Source: CAIMUM01 sp034429715 (GTDB taxonomy: Bacteria; Chloroflexota; Dehalococcoidia; GIF9; UBA5629). From it: a DNA stretch of 11,821 bases. The DNA lies in the NCBI GenBank assembly GCA_034429715.1, contig DAOUFR010000105.1:1-11821 (forward strand), written 5' to 3'. The first letter of the stretch is position 1; the number at the start of each line of letters is the position of its first letter. This document shows positions 1 to 6,907 of this stretch, one piece after another. The notes beneath the pieces are model-generated. The model searched no databases. It had not been told where the DNA came from and saw only the letters and a program-made list of their open reading frames with translations. The translations under genes were made by a program, and so were the position numbers.

Positions 1-231
1 TTGAGTGTGCACCACCATACCCTGAGCTACGGGGGTGTGGCAGGCGCCCATCAATGTTCTTGAGCCCTCCACCTCCACCACGCAGACGCGGCACACACCG
101 GTGGGGATCAGACCTTTTATATGGCACAACGTCGGTATAGTTATCCCGTGTGCTGTGGCAGCCTCAAGTATGGTAGTGCCATCGCGGACCTTAACGCTTT
201 TCCCATCGATCGATAGTTGCACACTACTCAT
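1..231 (-). CDS. 2Fe-2S ferredoxin-domain subunit, 3' end missing (FdhA/NuoG/HydA-like N-terminus)
   Basis: Only the first 77 residues are present; the gene leaves the window at base 1 still open. The segment is a plant-type 2Fe-2S domain. It starts with a beta-strand pair and an 'EAA' helix (ILEAATAHGI, residues 21-30), followed by the cluster ligands C36, C47, C50 and C64, spaced C-x10-C-x2-C-x13-C. This spacing and the 'VCRVCVVEVEG' block are characteristic of the N-terminus of formate dehydrogenase alpha subunits, NuoG and [FeFe]-hydrogenase large subunits, where the cluster passes electrons from NADH or ferredoxin partners to the catalytic domain. Which of these it is cannot be told from this part. 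ATG at 231 is the first ATG in frame (GTG at 237 is the alternative). The strong AGGAGG lies about 30 bases upstream and is better placed for a mini-ORF described separately. The gene is probably co-transcribed with the upstream NMO-like gene, 119 bases away. Confident of the domain, not of the enzyme. Confidence 0.85.
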   Translation of the reverse strand, partial: MSSVQLSIDGKSVKVRDGTTILEAATAHGITIPTLCHIKGLIPTGVCRVCVVEVEGSRTLMGACHTPVAQGMVVHTQ

Positions 232-250
232 ATTCACATCCGCAATTCAT
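224..250 (-). other. possible 8-codon leader ORF overlapping the ferredoxin-domain start
   Basis: An ATG at 250 on the minus strand has an ideal Shine-Dalgarno (AGGAGG at 266-261, 10-base spacing). It opens an eight-codon frame MNCGCEYE ending in TAG at 226-224. The frame overlaps the ATG (231-229) of the 2Fe-2S gene in the arrangement ATGAGTAG. The 2Fe-2S start itself has no close ribosome binding site, so translation may be coupled through this mini-ORF. It may equally be a chance frame, with ribosomes reaching the downstream ATG directly. Confidence 0.3.
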
Positions 251-350
251 TTTTTCAGCCTCCTCCTGATATTTAAAATTCGCCTGTGGCGGCTACTTCA
301 ACAGGAACAATATTCCCGATGGATTAACATCTGTATCATCTGCCGGGGGA

Positions 351-1355
351 TTACATATTTTTCTTCAGTTCGGATAGTATGAGTTCCGCCTCCTTGACCG
401 TATCTTTAACAACATCGGCGGCGTCTTTAATCTCGGTGATCATGCCAGCCACAGCGCCGCAGCCGACGCTTCCATCTTTCACGTCGCCTTCCAGCAGGCC
501 GGGGATAATGGTGCCCCTGTAAAGCATGCTTACGTCCACCACTGAGCCGCCGCCGGCCGCCACCTTCTGGCATTTGTCGGTCAGGTTATTGCGGATACCT
601 CTGGCCATTCCCATCACGCCGGCGCTGGCCACGGTGCTGGTATCGATGGCCTCAATAATCGCCTTTTTAACGTTGGGGTGAGTGTCGCATTCCGTTGTAG
701 CCATGAAGCGTGTCCCCATATATATGCCCTCGGCTCCCAGTGCAAACGCGGCCACCATCCCGCGCCCGTCGGCTATTCCTCCTCCCGCGACCACCGGTAT
801 CTTCAGCGCCCTGACGATTTGAGGTACAAGGACAAAGGTCGGCAGCTGATCCATGCCGCTGTGTCCGCCTCCCTCAAATCCGACCGCAATCATACAGTCG
901 ATACCCGCCGCCTCCGCCCTTCTGGCTATTTCTACGTTAATGGATAGTCCCCTGCACAGCACGGTAATCCCGGCCCGTTTAAACGGGTCGATGTAGGGCT
1001 CCATATTCTCGCCTGTTATTACAACCGCAGGCACCTTTTCTTCGACGGCTACCTGGATCGTGCGGTCGGTGAACGCCTTGCCCAGATCGGGGAACATTGT
1101 GGGAGGCAGAACGATGTTCACGGCAAAAGGTTTGTCGGTCAATGCCCTGGTCCTCTGAATCTCGCGGCGCAGCCTTTCACCGGTTTCCGTCACATCCTTG
1201 GTCATCGTCGTTGACCCGGCGTTGGGCCCGATGACGCCCAAACCGCCGGCGTTGGATACCGCGGCAACCAGCCTGGCGCCGGTGATCCAGAGCATGGGCG
1301 CCTGGATAACGGGATATTCGATATTCAGTAGCTTGCAGACGCGGTTCTTCTTCAT
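351..1355 (-). CDS. nitronate monooxygenase / FabK-type FMN-dependent enoyl reductase family protein
   Basis: 334 residues, normal for the nitronate monooxygenase/FabK TIM-barrel flavoprotein family. Known members oxidise alkyl nitronates with FMN, or reduce enoyl-ACP. Visible family landmarks are an N-terminal 'YPVIQAPM' (14-21) and 'SNAGGLGVIG' (34-43), the 'GFEGGGHSG' loop with the usual active-site His (H165), and the FMN phosphate-binding segments 'GGGIADGRG' (191-199) and 'MGTRF' (213-217). The C-terminal 'EGDVKDGSVGCGAVAGMI' stretch resembles FabK. The start is the ATG at 1355, because AAGGGGG sits 6 bases upstream; an in-frame ATG at 1430 has no ribosome binding site and adds 25 atypical residues. 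A 2Fe-2S domain gene follows on the same strand, while a CoA-transferase is divergent. That context favours a role on acyl-CoA/ACP or an electron-transfer partner over detoxification, but this is inference. FabK versus NMO cannot be settled by eye. Confidence 0.85.
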   Translation of the reverse strand: MKKNRVCKLLNIEYPVIQAPMLWITGARLVAAVSNAGGLGVIGPNAGSTTMTKDVTETGERLRREIQRTRALTDKPFAVNIVLPPTMFPDLGKAFTDRTIQVAVEEKVPAVVITGENMEPYIDPFKRAGITVLCRGLSINVEIARRAEAAGIDCMIAVGFEGGGHSGMDQLPTFVLVPQIVRALKIPVVAGGGIADGRGMVAAFALGAEGIYMGTRFMATTECDTHPNVKKAIIEAIDTSTVASAGVMGMARGIRNNLTDKCQKVAAGGGSVVDVSMLYRGTIIPGLLEGDVKDGSVGCGAVAGMITEIKDAADVVKDTVKEAELILSELKKNM

Positions 1356-1451
1356 AGTAAGCCCCCTTGAAATGATTTTAAACGACTTGCCTCCCAACTC
1401 AAGTAATGTTTGACCGTATCCGAGAGCCATCTGTGGCGTAAAACTGACAGC

Positions 1452-1489
1452 ATGGTATCACTCAATATAAGAAATGTCAATATCGATAT
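1452..1489 (-). promoter_or_regulatory. predicted promoter of the NMO-like gene with overlapping palindrome
   Basis: On the minus strand a perfect TTGACA (-35, 1480-1475) is followed after 17 bases by TACCAT (-10, 1457-1452), preceded by TG-n (extended -10). The transcript would start near 1445 and have a leader of about 90 bases before the ATG at 1355. A perfect 10-bp palindrome, ATATCGATAT (1480-1489), abuts the -35 element and could be an operator. Confidence 0.5.
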
Positions 1490-1553
1490 AAATACTATGG
1501 ATATATATAATTCTGGATGATATTTCGACGGAGTTCACATGTTAACGTCCGGA

Positions 1554-1582
1554 TTGCCCCGGTCAACGCACAATGACATAAT
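1554..1582 (+). promoter_or_regulatory. weak candidate promoter of the fused CoA-transferase gene
   Basis: TTGCCC (1554-1559), a 17-base spacer and CATAAT (1577-1582) preceded by TG-n form a plausible sigma-70 promoter. However, it would place the transcript start only a few bases before the ATG at 1592. An alternative -10, TATAAT at 1506-1511, lacks a recognisable -35. The ribosome binding site before 1592 is also weak (AGGG, 1584-1587). Confidence 0.25.
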
Positions 1583-1591
1583 TAGGGCATC

Positions 1592-3991
1592 ATGTCCGAT
1601 AGGCTTCTGTATCGGCAACCGCTGTCTGGAATACGTGTACTCGAGCTTTCCGGGTGCTGGACGGGATTCTGCGGCAGGCTGCTGTGCGACCTGGGCGCTG
1701 AGGTAGTTCTGGCGGAGCCGCCGGGAGGCAGCGTCGCGCGCAGGGCCGGGCCTTTCCTGTCCGATAAGCCCGGTCCCGACCGCAGCCTTTCATTCTGGTA
1801 CGAAAATGACGGCAAGCCCGGCATAACCGTTGATACAAACATTCCATCGGACCGGGAGCGTATCCGTCAGCTCGTACAATCCTGCGATATTGTGGTCGAG
1901 TCCTGCGCGCCCGGCCGCCTTGCTGAGGCCGGCCTGGATTATGAAGCATTGAGCCGGATCAACCCGGCGCTGATCGTGGCCTCCATTACCGGCTTCGGCC
2001 AGACGGGACCTTACAGCGGCTACAAGTCGTGCGGGCTGGCGGCCTCCGCCGCGGGAGGACAGGTGTACGTCTGCGGTCTGCCCGGCAGGCAGCCATTGCA
2101 GCCCTACGGTGAGCAGCCCTATCGTCTGGCATCGCTCTTCGCCGCCTGCGGAATTCTGTTGGCCCTGCGCCGGCGGGACCTGGCGGGCAGGGGTCAGCAC
2201 ATCGACATCTCGCTGCAGGAGGCCGCTGCCGCCTCCCTTGAGCACGTTATGGTGCAGTATTTCCATGATAATGTTGTCGCCCGCCGATTAGGTAGTCTGC
2301 AATGGAACGGGGCAGCCGATCTCTTCCCCTGCCGGGACGGTTATATCTTATTGACCTTCAGTCGTGAGTGGGATACGCTGGTGGAACTGCTGGGCCGCCG
2401 CGATATGGCCGCAGAACTGGGGCAGCCTGCCTGGAGCGAAGAGGGCTACCGCAGGCATCATATCGAGGATATTCAGGAGGTATTGACCTTCTGGACCTGC
2501 CAGCATGACCGCGGCGAGCTTTTCAGGCTGGGACAGGATATGCGCTTCCCCTGGGCGCCGGTCGGTTCGATCGCGGATGTGGCGCAGAACGCTCAACTGA
2601 GGTCCAGGCAGTTTTTTGTGCCGGCCTCCCATCCTCTTACGGGACAGGGATTCGAAACACCCCGGCCCGTTCTACATCAATTGTGCAGGGGTGGGTTTTT
2701 AAACCCGCCCGAAAATGCGGGCGCACCTGAAGGTACGCCCCTACAGGGGGATAAAGATATATGCAGGGGCGGGTTTTTAAACCCGCCCGAAAATGCGGGC
2801 GCACCTGAAGGTACGCCCCTACAGGGTATACGTGTGCTGGATTTCACCTGGATGCTGGCCGGGCCCTATGCCACGCGCCTGCTGGCCGACTTCGGCGCGG
2901 AAGTGATAAAAGTTCAGTCGCGACAAACCGCGACCGGCGCCGAGGATAATCAGACCGGGTACTTCGCCGCCTGGAACCGTAACAAGCTCGGCATTACGCT
3001 TAACCTGTCCAGACCGGAGGCGCGCAATATTGTGATCGAACTGGCCGGGAAATGCGATGTCGTCATGGAGAACTTCACCCCCCGTGTGATGCGCAACTGG
3101 GGCCTCGACTACGCGCGCCTGCGGGAGGCCAATCCGAAACTCGTTATGGTCAGCCTCTCAGGATTCGGCCGGGGAGGGCCCTGGGAGAACTACGCTGCGC
3201 TGGGCTCGACGGTGCAGGCCCTCTCCGGCCTGACAGGCCTGACTTCGTACCGGGAGGGCAGGCCCTGCGGCATAGGATTCGCTCTGGCCGACCATATCTC
3301 CGGCTTATATGCCGCCCTGGCGGCCCTCTCCGCCCTGCGCCGCAGGGACGCAACCGGCTGCGGCGAATACATCGAGTTATCCGAGCTTGAGGCCGCCTGC
3401 AGCACGCTCGCTCCGGAGCTGATACATCTATCCCTGGGCGGCAACGCCGCCGGGCCGCAGGGGAACAATCCGGCGCGTCAGCCGGCAGCGCCGTATGGAT
3501 GCTATTCATGTAAGGGCGACGATAGCTGGTGCGCGATAGCGGTGCATGACGAAGAAGAGTGGAGCTCGCTGTGCCGCGCCGTCGGCGATCCTGCCTGGAC
3601 ACGCCAGAGCAAATTCGCTGATCTTAGCGCACGCCGTGAGAACGCCGGGGAACTGGACCGGTTGATAGGCGAGTGGACCCGCACTCACACCAAACGCGAT
3701 GCGATGCGGATATTACAGGAATCCGGCGTGCCCGCCGCGGCCGTCAACGATGCCTCCGACCTGGCTGCGGACCCCCAGCTCTGCGAGCGCGGTTTCTTCA
3801 TCGATCTGCAGCATCCACAGCTGGGCGTAATCCGCGCCGACGGAAATCCCATCAGATTGAGCGCCACCCCTGCGCGTTTTAAGTCCGCCGCGCCGCTGCT
3901 GGGAGCTGACAATCGCCGTGTCTTCCTGGACCTGCTGGGTATGGATGAGGAACGTTTCAACGCGCTGGTTGAACAGGGAATTATCGGTTAG
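1592..3991 (+). CDS. tandem-domain class III (CaiB/BaiF) CoA-transferase, two fused domains
   Basis: 799 residues, about twice the usual 390-410 of the family, because two complete CaiB/BaiF domains are joined. Family members move CoA between carboxylic acids through an aspartyl-CoA thioester and normally act as interlocked dimers. Domain 1 spans about 9-360, beginning 'PLSGIRVLELS'. Domain 2 spans about 409-799, beginning 'PLQGIRVLDFTW'. Each carries the family block around 'GFGxxGP' (134-140 and 524-530) and 'ALRRRD' (191-196 and 581-586). Counting back 14 residues from ALRRRD, domain 2 has the catalytic Asp (D567, in 'ADHISGLY'), but domain 1 has Tyr (Y177, in 'PYRLASLF'). Domain 1 is therefore probably inactive as a transferase. 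Residues 365-412 are two copies of a 22-residue peptide (C365-G386 and C391-G412) encoded by a palindromic DNA repeat. The start at 1592 places the domain boundary normally. The gene converges on the amidohydrolase with a 4-bp overlap. Confidence 0.92.
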   Translation: MSDRLLYRQPLSGIRVLELSGCWTGFCGRLLCDLGAEVVLAEPPGGSVARRAGPFLSDKPGPDRSLSFWYENDGKPGITVDTNIPSDRERIRQLVQSCDIVVESCAPGRLAEAGLDYEALSRINPALIVASITGFGQTGPYSGYKSCGLAASAAGGQVYVCGLPGRQPLQPYGEQPYRLASLFAACGILLALRRRDLAGRGQHIDISLQEAAAASLEHVMVQYFHDNVVARRLGSLQWNGAADLFPCRDGYILLTFSREWDTLVELLGRRDMAAELGQPAWSEEGYRRHHIEDIQEVLTFWTCQHDRGELFRLGQDMRFPWAPVGSIADVAQNAQLRSRQFFVPASHPLTGQGFETPRPVLHQLCRGGFLNPPENAGAPEGTPLQGDKDICRGGFLNPPENAGAPEGTPLQGIRVLDFTWMLAGPYATRLLADFGAEVIKVQSRQTATGAEDNQTGYFAAWNRNKLGITLNLSRPEARNIVIELAGKCDVVMENFTPRVMRNWGLDYARLREANPKLVMVSLSGFGRGGPWENYAALGSTVQALSGLTGLTSYREGRPCGIGFALADHISGLYAALAALSALRRRDATGCGEYIELSELEAACSTLAPELIHLSLGGNAAGPQGNNPARQPAAPYGCYSCKGDDSWCAIAVHDEEEWSSLCRAVGDPAWTRQSKFADLSARRENAGELDRLIGEWTRTHTKRDAMRILQESGVPAAAVNDASDLAADPQLCERGFFIDLQHPQLGVIRADGNPIRLSATPARFKSAAPLLGADNRRVFLDLLGMDEERFNALVEQGIIG
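2684..2748 (+). repeat. palindromic repeat element, copy 1 (in frame inside the CoA-transferase gene)
   Basis: 65 bp, identical to copy 2 except for one base (T at 2692 where copy 2 has C at 2770). The T introduces one mismatch in the first hairpin. Its ends form imperfect terminal inverted repeats (TGCAGGGG at the left, CCCCTACA at the right). The frame used by the protein is the only one of the three forward frames without a stop codon; it encodes a 22-residue peptide starting CRGGFLNPP. Confidence 0.9.
2762..2826 (+). repeat. palindromic repeat element, copy 2 (in frame inside the CoA-transferase gene)
   Basis: 65 bp, 78 bp (26 codons) downstream of copy 1, with 13 bp between them. It contains a perfect hairpin, GGGCGGGTTT (2767-2776) with AAACCCGCCC (2779-2788) around a 2-base loop. 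A second hairpin follows: GGGCG (2797-2801) with CGCCC (2814-2818), enclosing ACCT (2803-2806) with AGGT (2809-2812). The outer ends TGCAGGGGCG (2762-2771) and CGCCCCTACA (2814-2823) are inverted repeats with one mismatch. This is the look of a miniature non-autonomous or REP-type element. Its right end encodes the PLQG that opens CoA-transferase domain 2. Confidence 0.9.
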
Positions 3992-5538
3992 ACACCCTTA
4001 CTGTAGACTATTTTACCTTCCATCAGGGTCATCGCAACCCTGATGTTTTTCAGCTCCCCGGGACCTGCGCTCAACGGGTCGCCGCTGAGCATCACCAGAT
4101 CGGCAAGTTTACCCTTTGAGATGCTGCCCAGCTCACTTTCCAGGAAGCAGGAGTAGGCAGCGCCGGACGTATACAATTCCAGGGCCTCAAGCACGGTTAT
4201 GGCCTGAGACAGTACAACATGCCGTCCGTTTTCGGCGCAGCGGGTCACTGCGGCATAGATGCCCTTGAGCGGGTCAGGCCCGGCCACGGGCGCATCGGAC
4301 CCTGCCGTGACCCTCAGGCCCGCCTTCAATAAATCCTTTACGGCATACAGGTGGACTCTCTGTATCTGCGGCACTGTGGCCAGGTAGCGCTCGCCGCTGT
4401 AGTAGATGAAGGCCGGGTTGGTGGCCACCACCACGCCCAGTTTTAATAGTCTTCGAGTGGCTGCGGGCGTGCATATCGAGCAGTGCTCCAGGCGGTGACG
4501 GCTGTCTTTGCGGGTGAATCTTTTCGCGGCATATTCCAGCGCTGTTATAGCCGCGTCCACCGTCGTCTCTTCAACAGCGTGTATGGCCGCCTGCCGGCCG
4601 CTCTGCTGTATCTCGAGTACCAGACGGTTTAGCTCTTCCTGCGAAGGGTTGAGACTGCCTCTGACCTCGTCCAGCATGATCTTGATTGCGCCGCTGAACA
4701 GCCCGGCATCGTATTCGTGCTGCGGCAACCCGGCAGGCAGACGGCCTGCCTCATCCATTCCGTACATCAGAATAGTACGTAGCGGGAAGACACCCCGTCT
4801 TTTCCAGCCAAGGTATAAGTTCCGGCGATCGGGCCCATTGCCCGGCGATGCATCCTGCACCGTGGTGATACCCAGGCGCAGCAGGGTTTCCCCGGCGCGG
4901 GCAACCGCTGATTCAAGCTCGGCTGGTCCGACCAGGGGAATCACGCCGGCCAGGTAGGAGCCCATGCCGAAGAGCAGGCCGTTGGGGTCCCCGGTCTCCA
5001 GGTCGCGTTCGATCATGCCGCCCGGCGGCTCCTCGCTCTGTCCCGTTATGCCCGCCAGCTTCAGGCCTGCGCTGTTGAGCACATGCGCGTGCCCGCTGCG
5101 GTGCGCCAGTTTAACCGGGTGATCCATCGTAGCACGATCGAGGTCATGCAGTGTGGGGTGCCTTTTCTCTGCCAGGTAGAATTCGTTGTATCCCGCGCAT
5201 CTGATCCAATGGCCCGGGGGCAGGGTTACGGCCACTGATTTGATCTTATTTATGATATCTTCCACGGATTTGACCGAGGCGGGGCTGAGGTCGATGTTGA
5301 GCAGGCTCTCGGCGTAGGCCATCACATGGCAATGCGCATCGTGGAAGGCGGGTATGACGGTACTGCCCCGGCAATCGATAACCCGGGCGGCCCCTGCCAG
5401 GGACGGGTCGATATCTTTGTCGCTCACCCCGGATATACGCTTGCCCTGAATATAGATTGTCCTGGTCGGCGGACGGCGCGGATCCAGCGTGATAGCGCCG
5501 GCATTGCGCAGCACCAGGCCGGCATCAGATTTGCCCAT
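3988..5538 (-). CDS. YtcJ-type metal-dependent amidohydrolase (Amidohydro_3 family)
   Basis: 516 residues, typical for the YtcJ/NfdA group of the amidohydrolase superfamily, whose characterised members hydrolyse N-substituted formamides. Metal-site landmarks are all present: the HxH motif in 'HDAHCH' (H69, H71), the candidate bridging lysine K286 in 'AIKIMLD', H320 in 'AAIHAVEE', H352 in 'RLEHCS', and the catalytic D415 in 'TAGSDAPV'. The usual beta-sandwich ends are visible at the N-terminus (residues 8-60) and C-terminus ('KGKLADLVMLSGDPL'). No signal peptide, so cytoplasmic. The ATG at 5538 has AGAGGA about 6 bases upstream and overlaps the end of the transglutaminase-like gene by 14 bp, so the two are probably translationally coupled. 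The substrate is unknown; an N-acyl or amide compound is the best guess from the family. The stop codon overlaps the stop of the convergent CoA-transferase gene. Confidence 0.9.
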   Translation of the reverse strand: MGKSDAGLVLRNAGAITLDPRRPPTRTIYIQGKRISGVSDKDIDPSLAGAARVIDCRGSTVIPAFHDAHCHVMAYAESLLNIDLSPASVKSVEDIINKIKSVAVTLPPGHWIRCAGYNEFYLAEKRHPTLHDLDRATMDHPVKLAHRSGHAHVLNSAGLKLAGITGQSEEPPGGMIERDLETGDPNGLLFGMGSYLAGVIPLVGPAELESAVARAGETLLRLGITTVQDASPGNGPDRRNLYLGWKRRGVFPLRTILMYGMDEAGRLPAGLPQHEYDAGLFSGAIKIMLDEVRGSLNPSQEELNRLVLEIQQSGRQAAIHAVEETTVDAAITALEYAAKRFTRKDSRHRLEHCSICTPAATRRLLKLGVVVATNPAFIYYSGERYLATVPQIQRVHLYAVKDLLKAGLRVTAGSDAPVAGPDPLKGIYAAVTRCAENGRHVVLSQAITVLEALELYTSGAAYSCFLESELGSISKGKLADLVMLSGDPLSAGPGELKNIRVAMTLMEGKIVYSKGV

Positions 5539-6124
5539 CGCGTATCCTCTGAAAATACGTATTTAGGCCGGCATAGAATGCGAGGGCGTTGTCGTTCAAG
5601 TCGGGCGGCGGCATGAGATCGGCTTCCGATGGGTGGTACAGTTCCTCGTCCCCCAAAGGCAGCACGGGCAGGGCGGTGTCCGATATCCCATCCCAGCTTG
5701 CGGTGAAGGGCAGTCCGATCGCGCCCAGAGGCGGGTCCACCGTTGCGTCCACCAGGACGTATCTGCCGTTTATCTCAACCCTGCAGGCCAGGTGGTTGAC
5801 CGGTTCCATCAGCTGAGCCAGCTTCCAGAGGTCGGGCGGGTAGAGCTCTTCGAACTGCGCCCAGCGATAGGGGAAAACGGCGTAAAGCACATTCAGCCCC
5901 ATCCTGCTGTACATGTCACACATCAGCAGGTGCTTGGGCGTGCAGGAGCCGATGTTGGTTTCCAGTATGCGCCAGTAATCGATGGGGCTGTTCAGCTCGG
6001 GCAGCACTCCGTAGGGGATATCGCGTATCCTGCGGAAGACCTCAATAATAGACGCCCTTCCGCTCTTGCCCGCGGCCCACGTGCGCAATGTGCTACCGAC
6101 GATGTCGCTGCCGTTCATAGCCAT
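5525..6124 (-). CDS. transglutaminase-like cysteine protein
   Basis: About 199 residues from the ATG at 6124. A transglutaminase-like papain-fold triad can be read, numbering from the in-frame TTG at 6139: C66 in 'IGSCTPKHLLM', H116 in 'NHLACRVEINGRYVLVDATVD', and D131 in the same block. 'SCTPKH' followed by a helix, then 'H...V..NG.YVLVDATVD', is the standard core of bacterial transglutaminase-like proteins, which include proteases and peptide or amide hydrolases. No signal peptide or membrane segment, so probably cytoplasmic. The start is uncertain: TTG 6139, ATG 6124 and ATG 6118 all lack a convincing ribosome binding site. Its end overlaps the start of the amidohydrolase by 14 bp, so the pair may act on the same substrate in sequence. 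The exact reaction is unknown. Confidence 0.75.
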   Translation of the reverse strand: MAMNGSDIVGSTLRTWAAGKSGRASIIEVFRRIRDIPYGVLPELNSPIDYWRILETNIGSCTPKHLLMCDMYSRMGLNVLYAVFPYRWAQFEELYPPDLWKLAQLMEPVNHLACRVEINGRYVLVDATVDPPLGAIGLPFTASWDGISDTALPVLPLGDEELYHPSEADLMPPPDLNDNALAFYAGLNTYFQRIRDGQI

Positions 6125-6192
6125 AATAGGGTAAAGCAAGCAGGCCGGTTCGTCAAAAGACCGAATTGCGCTTCAGCTTCACCATCCTTTAC

Positions 6193-6200
6193 ATTATAAT
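6193..6200. promoter_or_regulatory. palindromic -10-like element between divergent genes
   Basis: ATTATAAT reads the same on both strands, so a consensus TATAAT faces both the GNAT gene (plus) and the transglutaminase-like gene (minus). Neither direction has a good -35 at 17 bases. A second minus-strand option is TTGACG (6156-6151) with TACCCT (6133-6128). Tentative. Confidence 0.3.
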
Positions 6201-6232
6201 AGGCAAGTATTAAGTAACAGGCGTTGATATAT

Positions 6233-6850
6233 ATGGAGCCAACAGACTCTCTCACAAGGCTGACGCAGGCAGGGATTGATGAAGCGGTCCGGATACTGGC
6301 CGAGGCATTCACGGGAGACCTATTGATGGATTACCTTTTTCCCGGTCATGCAGACCGTTCCGAGGAGCTTCGCCATTTTTTCAGGGCAAATGTGGAATTT
6401 GCCTTGATGGCAGGGGAGGTATACCTTGATCCCTCCTCGGCAGGAGTAGCTGTCTGGCTCTTCCCAGGCGATATTGAGCGGCCAGTAGTAGCGAGGGAGA
6501 ACGATCCCCGTACAATTCTCAAGGATTTGCTGGGAAAGCATACCTATGAAAGGTTGAGTAGTTTCACTCAATTCACTAATAATGCGCATAGGAAGTTGAT
6601 ACATGGCAGCTATTGCTATCTGATGTTTCTGGCGGTTGAGAAAATGCAACAGGGAAAAGGCATTGGCAGCCTGCTGATCAGGCCTGTGCTTGAAAGAGCG
6701 GATAAAAAGCGGCTGCCCTGCCTGCTGGATACCATGGCTGCTGAGAACATCGCTTTTTACACGGAGTGTGATTTCGAGGTGCTCAGCGAAGCCAGAGTGT
6801 GCGGGGACGGTCCCCGGGCCTGGGTAATGATAAGGCGTCCCCAGCCGTGA
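6233..6850 (+). CDS. GNAT-family N-acetyltransferase
   Basis: 205 residues. The GNAT core lies in the C-terminal half: strand 4 'YLMFLAVEKMQQGKGIGSLL' (129-148) contains the acetyl-CoA pyrophosphate loop Q-x-G-x-G (Q140-G145). It is followed by the 'LLDTMAAENIAFYTECDFE' segment (164-182), the usual motif B with the Tyr (Y176) that often acts as general acid. The N-terminal half (helices and 'VAVWLFPGD') is of the kind seen in GNATs acting on small amines or antibiotics; the substrate cannot be assigned. ATG at 6233 is preferred; the in-frame TTG at 6224 has an equally weak ribosome binding site (CAGG). It is divergent from the transglutaminase/amidohydrolase pair and converges on the CoA-transferase gene. 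A GC palindrome at 6802-6816 lies within the coding frame and encodes an ordinary loop. Confidence 0.85.
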   Translation: MEPTDSLTRLTQAGIDEAVRILAEAFTGDLLMDYLFPGHADRSEELRHFFRANVEFALMAGEVYLDPSSAGVAVWLFPGDIERPVVARENDPRTILKDLLGKHTYERLSSFTQFTNNAHRKLIHGSYCYLMFLAVEKMQQGKGIGSLLIRPVLERADKKRLPCLLDTMAAENIAFYTECDFEVLSEARVCGDGPRAWVMIRRPQP

Positions 6851-6857
6851 TACGGGG

Positions 6858-6898
6858 ATGCTGTATTTATTCGAGTCGTTCCAGCATAGGAGCTTTTT
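6858..6898 (+). terminator. weak candidate terminator after the GNAT gene
   Basis: ATGCTG (6858-6863) can pair with CAGCAT (6882-6887) around an 18-base loop, followed six bases later by TTTTT (6894-6898). The stem is short and the loop long, so this is a poor intrinsic terminator, but it is the only candidate between these convergent genes. Confidence 0.25.
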
Positions 6899-6907
6899 AG
6901 AAAACCT

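Noticed and set aside
274..350. Minus-strand fragments between the NMO-like and 2Fe-2S genes that read protein-like in two frames (ADDTDVNPSG, then NIVPVEVAATGEF).
   Set aside because: They would need a frameshift, have no start codon or ribosome binding site, and begin just after the stop of the upstream gene. Not enough for a pseudogene.
3052..3602. Long open frames on both strands across the GC-rich CoA-transferase domain 2.
   Set aside because: They are Arg/Pro-rich shadow frames opposite a clear coding gene and show no domain.
6802..6816. A 15-base GC palindrome (CGGGGACGGTCCCCG) resembling dispersed repeats in some anaerobes.
   Set aside because: It lies in the GNAT coding frame and encodes a normal loop (GDGPRAWVM); only one copy is present.
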